Below are positions 9,564 to 19,430 of a stretch of 64,000 nucleotides of DNA, piece by piece. The stretch is from Strigamia acuminata. Its lineage: Eukaryota; Arthropoda; Chilopoda; Geophilomorpha; Linotaeniidae. The notes under the pieces are model-generated. The model ran no database searches and had not been told where the DNA came from. It saw nothing but the letters and a program-made list of their open reading frames with translations. Position numbers and translations under genes: made by a program. The stretch is taken from NCBI GenBank assembly GCA_949358305.1, contig OX442324.1, forward strand, positions 806,001-870,000, given 5' to 3'. The stretch's first letter is position 1; each line of letters starts with the position of its first letter.

Positions 9564-11087
9564 TTACCATTTACTGCGATCGAATCTGCAATACACGTGG
9601 GCGAAAACTCTAATATCATCACCCCATTCGCCATGGGAAGACATTCTAATGTGATCGTTATCGTCGAAAGCGATGGTTTTCCCGAAATTGAACGATTTAA
9701 AACATACCGGCATCGGGCCCGGTATTTTTGTAATCTCTGCACGTGCAATAACGAATGTTCGATCTTGCTCGTTAATAGACAATTTAAACCCAAAATTTTT
9801 AAATCTATCCGGGTATTCATTGTTAGTATACATGTATAAATTGAGACGAGTTATATGTCCGTGATGAGGAGTATGAAACTCTCCACGCCTTAGAAAAAAT
9901 TTCCACGCATCGTGCACCTTTGGAAACCAATCGTTATATTTCGAATGTTCGTACCCTATTACCACATCGGCCTGTTCTTCTACTCCTGCAACGTTTAGAC
10001 TCGATATTTTGGCTTCTAATTCCGCCAATTTCAGATCGATTTCGTTTTTGTTCGAAGTTAAGGCGGTTTCGATAGTGCCGGCCAATGCAGCCTCGTCGAC
10101 GATCGGAATCGCGTCGGTGATTCTCGATATCTCCGCTCGAACGGACTCCAAAACCTCCAACATGTTTTCCTGCAACTGTTTTATTTGATCATTGGCTAAT
10201 TTGATTTTATCGCTAACCTCGTCGACGCTCGCTCGCATTTTAACGGACTTTTCGGAATTTTCGGTCACGTGTTCGTTTAATTTAAGTTTAGTTTCGTCCA
10301 GATCGTTTCGAATGGCAGTACTGGCCGCCTCCAGTTCCGCTTTGGCCGCTTCGATTTTGGTTTTCAAGCCTTCCGTGCTTTCGCTACTGACGCCAGCTTT
10401 TGCGGGTAACGCTTTGATTTCCTCTTGCAAGGTATTAACCTTATTCGCCACGCTCTCTTCTAAGTTCGCAATATCTTCTCGAGCTCGTTTTATCTCGTTC
10501 TTCGAAGCCTCGATGTCGTTTTTGATTTTGTCCACGTCCAGGTTCTGGACCCTGTTTTTTACCGAATCCAACGCGTCGTTTATTTTTGACACTTCCCTAT
10601 CCAGTTCGTTTTTATTCGAGGTTACATCAGAGGTCAACGCCCCCAACGCGGTCTTTAAATCATCGATCGCGGTTTGCAGCTCTGATTTAATATCGTTTAT
10701 CATCCCCTTGATTTTGATTTCCAGTGCGGTTATTTGCTGTTGGTCGATTTCCACGCCACCGGAAGCGGCCGCATTATCTACCAGTAGCTTAATGTTATCT
10801 TCTAATTCTTTAATCTTCTTAATCAAGTCTTGTTCCATCGTTCCGTATTTCAAAGCAGCGTAGGCAATATCGTTTTTGAGTTTATCCAAATCGACCCCCG
10901 AAGCATGATCTTTCACGGAACGTTTTAACGCGTTCAAATCGTTAATGAGTGAATCGCAACAAGCTTTCAGGGCATCTTTAGTCTTTTGCATCTCCGCCAA
11001 AATTTTCTTTTCGAGCTCGGTTAATGCGTCGTAACCGACATGATCTCCGAGCACTTGATCCACGTCTCGACGTTTACGTTTACCCAT
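9564..11087 (-). CDS. Coiled-coil structural protein, fibre-like
   Basis: 507 aa from ATG at 11087; an upstream GTG would add three residues. The N-terminus is basic (GKRKRRDVD). About 340 residues are almost continuous heptad-like coiled coil with repeated blocks such as ALTSNKNEID and ALTSDVTSNKNELD. A compact C-terminal domain of ~130 residues is rich in aromatics (YNDWFPKVHDAWKFF, VFAHVYCRF). A long shaft with a terminal head suggests a trimeric fibre or attachment protein, but that is inference from shape only. It is the first of the minus-strand virion gene block, convergent with the PolB-domain gene. Confidence 0.8.
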   Translation of the reverse strand: MGKRKRRDVDQVLGDHVGYDALTELEKKILAEMQKTKDALKACCDSLINDLNALKRSVKDHASGVDLDKLKNDIAYAALKYGTMEQDLIKKIKELEDNIKLLVDNAAASGGVEIDQQQITALEIKIKGMINDIKSELQTAIDDLKTALGALTSDVTSNKNELDREVSKINDALDSVKNRVQNLDVDKIKNDIEASKNEIKRAREDIANLEESVANKVNTLQEEIKALPAKAGVSSESTEGLKTKIEAAKAELEAASTAIRNDLDETKLKLNEHVTENSEKSVKMRASVDEVSDKIKLANDQIKQLQENMLEVLESVRAEISRITDAIPIVDEAALAGTIETALTSNKNEIDLKLAELEAKISSLNVAGVEEQADVVIGYEHSKYNDWFPKVHDAWKFFLRRGEFHTPHHGHITRLNLYMYTNNEYPDRFKNFGFKLSINEQDRTFVIARAEITKIPGPMPVCFKSFNFGKTIAFDDNDHIRMSSHGEWGDDIRVFAHVYCRFDRSKW

Positions 11088-11560
11088 TTTATGCACCGCG
11101 TGTTGGGTTTCCTTGGTGATCGCCTATAACAGATTTACTCATGGCGCGTGTTTCTGATTTAGCGCGCTGGAAACGATGTTCGATCTGCGGTTCAGTGCTC
11201 CTACATACTGGCCAGAGAGTTTACATGTGCACGAGGATACCCAGTATGTTTAGCATGTCGTTGTGTCGAAGTAGACCATCGTTGGCGGTATATTGCGTTG
11301 CGTACGGTAGCGGTTCGTCATCGTATCGAGCATCTGCGGGTTTGCGGTGCTGGCCCAAATACTGCGCCTTATTTTGTTCCTGTGGGATTTGTTCTTTAGT
11401 TATTATATCACTTATGTTTTAGAATCCCAAAGGATTCGTTCTGTAACCCACATGGGATTTGTTCTGTACTTTTAGTGAGTGAAGACACTCAAGCTGTCAG
11501 CTGCTAATAAAGTGGCAGCCATCTTTTATGGTTTGTTTGCCAAAGTGCAAATCATGTCTC
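11088..11560 (-). pseudogene. Remnant coding stretches between fibre-like gene and protease
   Basis: No intact gene. On the minus strand an open stretch without its own ATG (about 11420-11210) encodes a hydrophilic peptide including EQIPQEQNKAQYLGQHRKP and stops at 11210. A second one, out of register, ends near 11095 (MSKSVIGDHQGN). They may be a decayed small protein or leader exons. A plus-strand frame at 11141-11422 looks like a shadow. Confidence 0.35.
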
Positions 11561-11726
11561 CTGCTTTACTCAACACTCACCCAGCTGCGTTTGGAACTCA
11601 ACACCGCGTTCAGACGATAATCGTCTCCTAGCTTATTGACGCTTACCATGTTTTTTTTTAATAGCGGAAAAAAATTTTTTAATTTTTTTAATAATTTTTT
11701 CTTTTTAAACTTTGAGTATTTTCCTT

Positions 11727-12077
11727 TTAAACTTTTTTTCGAGTACAAAAATTGTTCGCTTGCCATTGCTTTAAAACGAACAAGCACAAATGGCCGCACG
11801 TGACTTCGTCAAAATCCTGGTACCGACTGTAATTGTATTTTAAGTCATCGCCCAAATATTCGTATATTTCCATCGGTGGCGGCAAGTCGCCGAAACTGTC
11901 GAAGTACAGCTTGAGACTGCCGTTTTTGGCGTACGCGACCCAATGACTGCCGCTTTCGCGTTGCGCGTTCAAATTAACGATCCCGCATTCTTTCGATCGG
12001 GGTTTGCGGGGTAAAGCGTCTCGCGAAAACACGCCTCTAAAAAATTTTAGGTTCATTCGATCGGCCAGTTGCTCCAA
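11727..12077 (-). CDS. Adenain-like (Ulp1-fold) cysteine protease
   Basis: This is the maturation protease typical of Polintons and adenoviruses. The triad region is visible: His in SGSHWVAY, Asp in YFDSFG, and Cys in TCGHLCLFVL. The preceding FRGVFSRDALP stretch is usual for the family. The frame stays open upstream to about 12140 but contains no ATG there; the first in-frame ATG is at 12056. The true start is thus uncertain and the N-terminus overlaps the 3' end of the next gene. The C-terminus is short and followed by a lysine-rich AT-rich stretch (11566-11726) that may hold a shifted tail. Confidence 0.85.
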   Translation of the reverse strand: MEQLADRMNLKFFRGVFSRDALPRKPRSKECGIVNLNAQRESGSHWVAYAKNGSLKLYFDSFGDLPPPMEIYEYLGDDLKYNYSRYQDFDEVTCGHLCLFVLKQWQANNFCTRKKV

Positions 12078-12097
12078 CTGCCGCGAATCTAGCGGTT

Positions 12098-12580
12098 TTA
12101 TTTTCGCGTCACCGGTGAGCCGTAAGGTTTCAAGTAAAAACCTTTTCCAGACTTTCGTTTCGACGATATTTTTTTTTTTATATTTCGCTTCAAAAATGAC
12201 ATTCCTTTACCTTCCGTCGCGGCGTTATGACGTTTTGTTTCGTCCAGCAGTCTTTTGTTGGTTTTTGCCGCGTCGACAGCTTTGGCAATACCTGCCGCAC
12301 CGCCAGCGAGACCGCCTAATGCTCCCAAGAGCGGAAGCAGTAAAGGAAAAAACCCACCGGTTTGTCTGATTTGTTTCGCGGGCACTTTCAAGGTCGTGCC
12401 TTTCCTTTTAGACCCGGCCCTTTTTATCTTGTTTATTTGTCTGTCCGTTAGATTTAAACCGTGATTGCCATTTAATTGCTCGTACTTCAATCTCAAATGC
12501 AAGGGTACGCGTTTTTTGACGGACCGGGATATTTTTTGGCGTTGATTCGGCGATAGATTCACTTTATGTATCTTATACAT
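12098..12580 (-). CDS. Small basic protein with Gly/Ala-rich hydrophobic segment
   Basis: 160 aa. A basic N-terminal half is followed by a hydrophobic glycine/alanine segment (FFPLLLPLLGALGGLAGG, about residues 78-100), then a basic C-terminus with KKKISSKRKSGKG. This layout is seen in small virion proteins of Polintons and resembles membrane-active or core peptides of adenoviruses. Its exact role is not known. It lies 74 nt downstream of the major capsid candidate, on the same strand. Confidence 0.7.
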   Translation of the reverse strand: MYKIHKVNLSPNQRQKISRSVKKRVPLHLRLKYEQLNGNHGLNLTDRQINKIKRAGSKRKGTTLKVPAKQIRQTGGFFPLLLPLLGALGGLAGGAAGIAKAVDAAKTNKRLLDETKRHNAATEGKGMSFLKRNIKKKISSKRKSGKGFYLKPYGSPVTRK

Positions 12581-12654
12581 TTTTTTTTTAATGCTTATTT
12601 TTTATATAAGCGTATAATTTTTTTCTTTTTTTTTTCTTTAAATGGTATAAAAGT

Positions 12655-13980
12655 TTAATAAAAGACGTCAACTTTACCTTTGTCTAGTTTCATCGTCATC
12701 AGTCTGTCGCTGATTATCAAAGCGTAAGCTTTAGTGTCGGCAGGAACGGTTCTCTCGAATTTCATTTTTATTTGCACGTCCATTATTCCTGTTTTAAGCC
12801 TTTCGCTTTGTTTCGTGCAATCTATCACTACGAGCGGGAACATTTTTCCGTACTCGTAACTGTTAAACATCAAATCGTCGGCGCCGTAATAATCTTTTCT
12901 AAATTGAATGCAACTTTCGAGGAATTTGCAATAATTTGCTTGCGCGAAATCGTTGTTACTGTCCAGGTAAGGATAGCGTTCCGAATTTAAGTAGACGTGC
13001 ACTTCCGTTACGTTGCAGTTGTCGAATACGGCCGGATTTTTTAATTGGTCGTCTCTTTTGTTAATTTGTAAAGCCACGATGATGTAACGCGGTTTTTCCG
13101 ACGTGCTGGTCGTTACCACTCTCCACGCGTGTTCCTTGCTTTCGGGCACGTCCGTCATCTCGAACGACCAATGCCGGAAAGCCAACGGCACGTTCACGCC
13201 TCTATCTACGGCAGTGAGTAGCCTGTTCTTCTGGACATCGGACGGCAAAACGTGCGGCATCATCCAGTACAACTGTTCGAGAACGATTTTACCATCGGGG
13301 GTGTTTGCTTGTCCGGCGGCGGGACCGGACAGTGTCGCTTTAGAAATGGCGTCGTTGTCGTGAGTTCGCATTAAGGTCAAAACTTGTTTGGCGCCGTATA
13401 CGATTTTAGTGTAGTCTTCGAAAAATCCCATTAAGTGCGTTAGGGGTACCATCAAAGCGAACAATCCCGTGGGCGTCGGCATTATGTTGTAAATATTTCT
13501 GCGTTCTCGAAAGCCAAAATTAGTGGTATCTGACGCATCACCCGAGCCACGATCCGCTATCCAACCCATATTTCCGCTCGAATTTTGGAGCTGTTTGTAC
13601 GTCAGTGCTCCCTTAATGGTGGTCGCGTAACCCGGATAATTTATTTCGTCTATCAATTTGTCGCCGATGTGATATTTCATGTTGCTGAATAAAAATGGTA
13701 CGAAATTATTCGTTAGTGTTATTACGTGGTCATTTTCGTCTCCTCGACCGTTAAAAGGCTGACCATTGTCCTTTCTGACTAACTTTCCCTTTATGAACAA
13801 GTAACTTTTATGAGGATGAGTCCACACGTCTTCGTTCTGAATGATTAATCGTATTTCCGAGTTAACGTTATTCAAATCGGTTCCGATGATGGGATAATAT
13901 TCGTGGTAGTTGTACGCCGTAACGGATTCATCGATCGCAAACGGCTGCTCGACGTCCAAATAATTCTCGGCGACTTGCAT
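12655..13980 (-). CDS. Major capsid protein candidate (double jelly-roll type)
   Basis: 441 aa from a clear ATG at 13980. Beta-rich composition and regularly spaced strands (EIRLIIQNEDVWTHPHKS, SYLFIKGKL, YIIVALQINKR) and its place between minor capsid and protease fit the Polinton major capsid protein. I recognise the N-terminal NxEIRxxIQNxD pattern as common to this insect Polinton family. The jelly-roll assignment is inference and needs structure prediction. The frame is intact. Confidence 0.72.
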   Translation of the reverse strand: MQVAENYLDVEQPFAIDESVTAYNYHEYYPIIGTDLNNVNSEIRLIIQNEDVWTHPHKSYLFIKGKLVRKDNGQPFNGRGDENDHVITLTNNFVPFLFSNMKYHIGDKLIDEINYPGYATTIKGALTYKQLQNSSGNMGWIADRGSGDASDTTNFGFRERRNIYNIMPTPTGLFALMVPLTHLMGFFEDYTKIVYGAKQVLTLMRTHDNDAISKATLSGPAAGQANTPDGKIVLEQLYWMMPHVLPSDVQKNRLLTAVDRGVNVPLAFRHWSFEMTDVPESKEHAWRVVTTSTSEKPRYIIVALQINKRDDQLKNPAVFDNCNVTEVHVYLNSERYPYLDSNNDFAQANYCKFLESCIQFRKDYYGADDLMFNSYEYGKMFPLVVIDCTKQSERLKTGIMDVQIKMKFERTVPADTKAYALIISDRLMTMKLDKGKVDVFY

Positions 13981-14029
13981 CGTCGATATTTTTTTAATTA
14001 CTTCACGATTGACGTAATTAAAATTAAAA

Positions 14030-14200
14030 TTAAAAGGAATTTAAGTATTCACGATTGTCCGGTCGTACTATCGAAGCGGATATATTTCCACCTTTGATCG
14101 CCGCCGACGCCGGTGTCTCGACTTTGGCAACGACGGTATTAAGCTTAGAAGGAGAAACGTGCCTCGTATAATTATTATTATTATTAAAAATTATCGGCAT
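14030..14200 (-). CDS. Small conserved Polinton protein, 56 aa
   Basis: A short frame from ATG at 14200 to TAA at 14030, between the capsid genes and in their direction. The Asn run near the start comes from an ATT microsatellite. The second half (KVETPASAAIKGGNISAS, then a basic tail ending NREYLNSF) looks like a small virion protein I associate with insect Polintons. The annotation rests on composition and context, so confidence is moderate. Confidence 0.55.
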   Translation of the reverse strand: MPIIFNNNNNYTRHVSPSKLNTVVAKVETPASAAIKGGNISASIVRPDNREYLNSF

Positions 14201-14266
14201 GTTATTTTTTTAATAATAATAATAATAATAATAATAATTTTTTTTTTTTTAAATAATAATTAATAA

Positions 14267-15020
14267 TTATAATTTTTTCTTTCTCAAACGTGCGGTGAAA
14301 ATTTCTCCTCTGAGATTCAAAGGTTTATCGTCTTGATCAGTCAACCATATCCTTACCTCGTGTATTTTGGATTGGGTTTTAACGGGCAAGTAAACTATGT
14401 TGAACGGCATTTCGACGATCTTGAATCCTGGCGGCACGTTTGGAAAAAAAGCGTAAATGATCGGAGCCGTCTTGCCGTTCTTGTAAGAGTCGGTTATTAG
14501 GTCGCAGTGTACCAGGATAGTGTTGATATGGAAAATATTCACCGGATTAACCGATTCGCTTCTACCTTCGCCGTATTTCCTGGGTTTGAGACCGAATAAT
14601 TTTGCCATACTTCTGCTGTGCGAAAAATTGGCCCCGTAACCTGCATCGCTGATCACCAACGACGTGGTCAGAGTATTATAATTGGCCACGATGTCGATGA
14701 AAGGCACGTCATCTTTAATGTTCCAGTGTCCGCGGGCTTTCATTTCGGTATGTATGTACGAGATGATGTCGGCGAGTTTCATAACACCCCACGGGAACGA
14801 CGATGTCGTAGTTGACTATACCTATAATACGAGCGGGGTTGTTCGGGTCCACTTCGAAGACGGAGTACTTGAACACGTTGTTGTCCGCGGTTATATTTGG
14901 CATCGTGTAAAACGTCTCGAGGCTCACCAATCCCAATTCGTATTCGTCGTCGCCCAATATTAAAGGCGAGCTGAAAGTCGTGAGGAAGTCGGACTGCGTA
15001 CTGCTTAGTACGATGGACAT
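14267..15020 (-). pseudogene. Minor capsid (penton-like) protein, broken by one frameshift
   Basis: Two overlapping frames make one gene. The 5' part runs from ATG 15020 (MSIVLSSTQSDFL) and leaves frame near 14780; the 3' part continues in the next frame from 14782 to the stop at 14267. The break is a single-base change in register around 14775-14785. The protein is beta-rich without a membrane segment and sits between the DUF8207 gene and the major capsid candidate, where Polintons carry their single jelly-roll minor capsid. A real lesion and a sequencing error cannot be told apart here. Confidence 0.7.
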
Positions 15021-15036
15021 GATGAACGATGTTTTT

Positions 15037-16223
15037 TTAATTCGCGAGAATTTTTTTTCGCATGTTCTCAAACTTGGTCTCGTCGACGATTCGCGCCTCT
15101 TTCAGTTCCGCGAGTATTTCCACTATTTCGTTATCGTGAGATATGTTTCCAGCATCCCGCGATGCGTGCAACAATCGCAGCCTGTCTATCAATTCGTTCG
15201 GGTCGTTGTAATACTTATAGTCTACTACGGAGTTGCGCGGCCGAAACATTTTCGTTATACCTTTGCCAGCTTGGGATGTCTTCTTGTCAGCTTGAGGCGT
15301 CTTCTTTTCAGCTAGATGTATTTTGAACTGCTCCCAAATTGGTTTAACCACTTTCATGTACTTTTCTCCTTTACTAGCTTTGGGCTGATTGGTTGATGGA
15401 TCATTATTTCTATATATTGCTTTACTGTTGACTAGTATCAAGGCATAATCGTTTATTGCGTCGTTATTGGCAAATGGGTTCTTCGGAGGAGCTTTATTTA
15501 TGAGGAATTCTATTAAATCGTCACTCACTTTGTACTCTTTATCTTTTACGACGACGTAACCCGGGATAAATGTAATCTCTTCGGCTCCTATTTTAAACTT
15601 CGAGTCAATCGGATCAAATCTGACCCCAAACACGGTGTCAACATTAGGTGCTCTTTCGGCATAATGTTTAATGAAACCTAGGTAATCCGCGGATAGCTTT
15701 TTTTCATCTTTCATTTGCAATTCGAGACTTCTTCGTAAGTCTGGTTGATATTTTGTACTTTGATGTAAAGGCTCATCGTCATCATCATCATCATCATCAT
15801 CAAGATTGGACTCTCCCACACTTCGAAATGAAACGTCTTCCTCCTCCTTGTTCACGTAAGAGTCGTCAAATGCTCGTTGGGGAGTTGCGAGTTGGCTCGA
15901 GGCCAAGCTTTGACGTCCGAACTGACTTTTAGTGGCTGACCTTTCCCAAGTTTTGACGGGTGTATCTAAGTCCATTTTTGACATTGCCTTCTTAGGCTCG
16001 CTTTTAAAGGGAGTGGAAGGCGACGATTTGGAGGTCATGGGTGGAAGAGCGGAAGGTTGTGTTGCTGACAATTGCTGCGGCAGGCTATGCAAAGCGGTCG
16101 TAACCGGTTTGAAGAACGCACCCAGCGCTTCATCTTCGGATCCGCGGTTTAGCTTATCTTGCAGAAACTTTTTTTTAAGCTCCGTTTTAATTTTTCGTAA
16201 TTTCCACGTTGTTGTTTATTCAT
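15037..16223 (-). CDS. Polinton DUF8207-like virion-associated protein, start frameshifted
   Basis: The main frame (15037-16092 and open upstream to about 16215) encodes a Ser/Pro-rich N-terminal half, an acidic run of nine Asp, and a C-terminal domain with FGVRFDPIDSKFKIG, TFIPGYVVVKDKEYKV and RGEKYMK-like KGEKYMKVV. I recognise this layout from a protein found beside the ATPase in many insect Polintons. The only upstream ATG (16223) is one base out of register; an eight-A run at 16169-16176 is the likely break. The function is unknown. Confidence 0.72.
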
Positions 16224-16320
16224 GTTTATTTTTTTAAAACGGAAAAAATTTATTCTTGTATCTCCCGTTCGTCATGGACTTGGTTTTGTCGATCGTGAGA
16301 AAGCCGAACGTGTCGTGATC

Positions 16321-16902
16321 TCAACACGATTTGCACGCGTCTTTGAAACGAACGTACGTCATGTCCGTGCCAACATGGTTGTCGTAAACGTGTTTCATGT
16401 TTTTTTCGTCTTGTCTAAACATGATTATTAAATTGGCGTTGTCTCTTATCACCTGTTTTGGGATCCGGCTGTAAGTCTGACACAAGTAGAAGCAATCTAC
16501 GTTGCTATGACGACCCTGGGCAAAATATTTCTCGATGTTACGTTGCGTGTCGGTCATGACGTCGTCGAACACGAAAATGGTCTTGTTCACGTTTTTATCG
16601 AACACTTGTTCGGGAGGCGGAACATCCTCGTTGCTCGGGAAAAAATGTGCCACTTGTTCACCCAATTCGGACTCCAGTTCGTCGAACATTTGTCTTAGCC
16701 GCTCGTACTTCGGTTGAAATAACGTCCTGGAAAATATCATCAGTTTATCGAAACGTAACCAGTGCAGGAAGTTTAGCAACAGGTTCGTTTTGCCGCATTC
16801 GGCCGGACCACACACGATGCACCTGATGCTTTTAGGTAAAATGGAATTGTTTTTCTTTTCGTGCTTGTCCGAATGCCCGGTGTCAAAATTTATAACGTTC
16901 AT
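16321..16902 (-). CDS. Packaging ATPase (FtsK/HerA type), truncated by a stop
   Basis: 193 aa with Walker A GPAECGKTNLL (about residue 32), Walker B TIFVFDDV (about 107) and a following QTYSRIP sensor-like region. This is the Polinton genome-packaging ATPase, which acts during virion assembly. The frame stops at TGA (16321-16323) after DACKSC, but the same frame reads on without a stop to 16234 and encodes a family-like tail (FGFLTIDKTK, NGRYKNKFFPF). The TGA therefore looks like a late nonsense change that removes ~28 residues. ATG is preceded by a long AT tract. Confidence 0.9.
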   Translation of the reverse strand: MNVINFDTGHSDKHEKKNNSILPKSIRCIVCGPAECGKTNLLLNFLHWLRFDKLMIFSRTLFQPKYERLRQMFDELESELGEQVAHFFPSNEDVPPPEQVFDKNVNKTIFVFDDVMTDTQRNIEKYFAQGRHSNVDCFYLCQTYSRIPKQVIRDNANLIIMFRQDEKNMKHVYDNHVGTDMTYVRFKDACKSC

Positions 16903-17007
16903 ATTTTTTTATATACGTATATACATACGTATATATATAATTTATATATATATTTTTTTTATATATTTATTTATATATTTATATATAAAAAATAAAGAAG
17001 ACGAGAC
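16903..17007. other. AT-rich divergent intergenic region
   Basis: A TA/TTTA microsatellite separates the leftward ATPase block from the rightward PLA2-integrase block. It probably holds the divergent promoters, but no TATA plus initiator pair can be singled out in such sequence. Confidence 0.5.
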
Positions 17008-17515
17008 ATGTATTGCGTTAAATGTCGAAAGTCCACCCCAACGGGTAAGTTGGAAATGGGCGTGACAAAAAACAATAGAGCATTCAAAAGAGGTAAATGC
17101 TCGGTGTGCGGAACGACCAATTATCAGTTTGTAAAAAAAAAAATCTTCGACAACGGGCAAGGGAATAGTCAATAAACTAATCGATAAATTACCGATCGAA
17201 CTGCACATTCCCGGCTACAATTATTGCGGGCCCGGCACGAAATTGGATAAACGATTGGCGAGAGGAGATAAGGGAATTAATCCGTTGGACGAAGCATGTA
17301 GATTGCACGACATAGCGTACGTGAACGAAAATTTGGCCGCGAGACACGAGGCGGATAGGAAATTGGTCGAAGCTTGCGTTTCGATCATAGCCGATCCGAC
17401 GACCAGTTTAAGCACGAAATTAGTCGCCAGGGCAATCAAAGCCACGTTCAAAACCAAACTTAAATTGGGAATGGGCTTAAAAAAAAAAAAGATAAAAATA
17501 AAGTGTCCGATATAG
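17008..17515 (+). CDS. Zinc-ribbon plus phospholipase A2 protein, frameshifted
   Basis: The first part (ATG 17008) has a CxxC...CxxC zinc ribbon (YCVKCRKSTP ... CSVCGTTNY) like DUF5679. The second part, one frame over, carries a parvovirus-type PLA2: calcium loop YNYCGPGTKLD and catalytic DEACRLHDIAY, followed by a basic tail. The switch falls in an 11-A run at 17133-17143, typical of a homopolymer slip. In parvoviruses such PLA2 domains breach endosomal membranes, so an entry role is plausible here. The stop overlaps the integrase start by 13 bp, suggesting one transcription unit. Confidence 0.85.
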
Positions 17516-18446
17516 AACAGCTGGTAAGTGAATTACACAAGCCGGCACGCAGACATTACGTAAGACGTCCGGTTTCGTCGTTCGGGATAAACGATGTATG
17601 GCAAATTGATTTGGTAGAAATGGTCCCATTTTCGCGCGTGAACCAAGGGTACAAGTACTTGTTGACGGTGATCGATGCATTCTCCAAATTCGCGTACGCG
17701 GTGCCCATCAAATCGAAGACGGGCAAAGACGTAACGGCGGCATTCGAAAAGGTGCTCGCGAGAGCCGTGTCGGGCCCGACGAATTTGGCATCCGATTGGG
17801 GCAAAGAGTTTTACAATTCCCATTTCAAAGCGCTCCTGAAGAAACACGACATCAATCATTTTTCCACACACTCCATCTTGAAAGCCAGTATGGTCGAGCG
17901 TTTCAATCGCACGCTTAAGGAGATGGTGTACAAACATTTTACGTTGAAAGGTTCACGAAAATGGGTATCGGTTTTACCGCACTTGTTGAGCCGATACAAT
18001 GCAACGGTGCATAGAACTACCAATATGAAGCCTAAAGACGTCACGCACGAGCACGAAAAACGGCTCGACTGAAATTGCTTCCCGGGCCGGCTACGTCGAA
18101 GCCTAAATTCAAAGTCGGCGACAGAGTGCGTATATCCAAATCCAAATCCATTTTTGAAAAGGGTTTTCTCCAATCTTGGACGAACGAGGTCTTTGTGATA
18201 GATGAGGTCGATTTAACGTACGAACCTCCCGTTTACAAACTTAGAGATTCGCGAGGCGAACGGATCGGTGGTTCCTTTTACACGGAAGAACTACAGAGAA
18301 CGGCAACCGGGGTTAACGACCCCTACTTGGTCGAAAGGATTATCAGAAAAAAAAGAAACGAGGATGGATCATTTAGGTACTTAGTGAAATGGAAAGGCTT
18401 AGACGAGTCGCACAATTCGTGGGTCGATGAATTGATTGATTTATAA
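17503..18446 (+). CDS. Polinton integrase with chromodomain, frameshifted
   Basis: The catalytic part (17503-18072) has the DDE core: IDLVEM, ASDWGKEF and MVERFNRTLKEM. In the second motif Ser replaces the common Thr. The C-terminal part (18075-18446), one frame over, holds an SH3-like segment (KFKVGDRVRISK) and a chromodomain (LVERIIRKKR ... YLVKWKGLDESHNSWV). The break is near 18060-18075. The frame opens at GTG 17503 inside the PLA2 end; the ATG seems lost. It inserts the transposon, and the chromodomain suggests chromatin targeting. Confidence 0.92.
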
Positions 18447-18447
18447 A

Positions 18448-18478
<31 letters not shown>

Positions 18479-19387
18479 CAGGGTGGAACAAAAGTCTGTT
18501 CCCCTCAAATATTTCCTGAGCAATTGCATCTAGGCCAACTTTGATGAAGCAATCATATAGGAAGTTGGGTGAGAGCAATCCAATGACGTCATCAAATTTG
18601 ACTTTGAAAGCCATTTTCAAGGTCATTCACTTGCTAACTTCTAAACCAATCAGGTTAGAGCAAAAAAGTCAATTACAAAGTTGTAGAGCACCATCAAATT
18701 AGTACTATCCAATTTATTTTAGTCATTTTATGTTAACTGTTTTCTTTTTAAAAAGGGGGCAAATCAGCTGAAATAAAGCCAGCCATTGTGACAAAACTTA
18801 AATTTCTATTACAAAAATACTGAATTACTTAAATAAACGTATCCAAATGTGCATTATTATGCAAGTAAACAAGAAAAACCACTAGGTGCATTCAAAAACT
18901 CTAAAACGCCTCTAAAACTCATTTCGGGTTTGTACGTGTAACGTTATTCCCATGTTATTCAATGGGAATGACGTTACACGTACAAACACAAAACGAGTTT
19001 TAGAGGCGTTTTAGAGTTTTTGAATGCACCTACTGCCTTTTTTTAATGCCTCGATAATTATCACAAGATAAAAAAAATTTCACTTTGCTGATTTTTTTCT
19101 GATTTGTCTCCTTTTTAAAAAGAAAACATTTAACTTAAGATGACTAAGATAAGTTGGATAGTACTAATTTGCTGGTGCTCTACAACTTTGTAATTGACTT
19201 TTTTGCTCTAACCTGATTGGTTTAGAAGTTAGCAAGTGAATGACCTTGAAAATGGCCTTCAAGGTCAAATTTGATGACATCATTAAATTGCTCTCTGCCA
19301 ACTTCCTATACATTCGCTTCATCAAAGTTGGCCTAGATGCAATTGCTCAGGAAATATTTGAGGGGAACAGACTTTTGTTCCACCCTG
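18479..19387. mobile_element. Tc1/mariner-type MITE with long inverted arms
   Basis: A 909-bp element starting CAGGGTGGAACAAAAGTC and ending with its inverse, flanked by TA at both sides (18477-18478 and 19388-19389). The arms stay complementary for about 300 bp, so the single strand would fold into a long hairpin. It encodes nothing. It is inserted in the Polinton between integrase and the second protease, in a TA microsatellite, and is itself interrupted at its centre by 18884-19031. Confidence 0.88.
18884..19031. mobile_element. 148-bp palindromic MITE nested in the mariner MITE
   Basis: An almost perfect palindrome starting AGGTGCATTCAAAAACTC and ending with its inverse, flanked by ACT on both sides (18881-18883 and 19032-19034), consistent with a 3-bp TSD. 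It has no coding capacity. The superfamily is unclear; a 3-bp TSD would fit several cut-and-paste groups. Confidence 0.75.
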
Positions 19388-19430
19388 TATATTAAAAAAA
19401 AGAAAAGAAAGAAAAGAAAGAAAGAAAAAA

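Noticed and set aside
10192-10863. 223-codon plus-strand ORF rich in Ser/Leu
   Set aside because: Shadow of the coiled-coil gene; Ser/Leu/Phe bias arises from reverse Lys/Glu/Asp codons.
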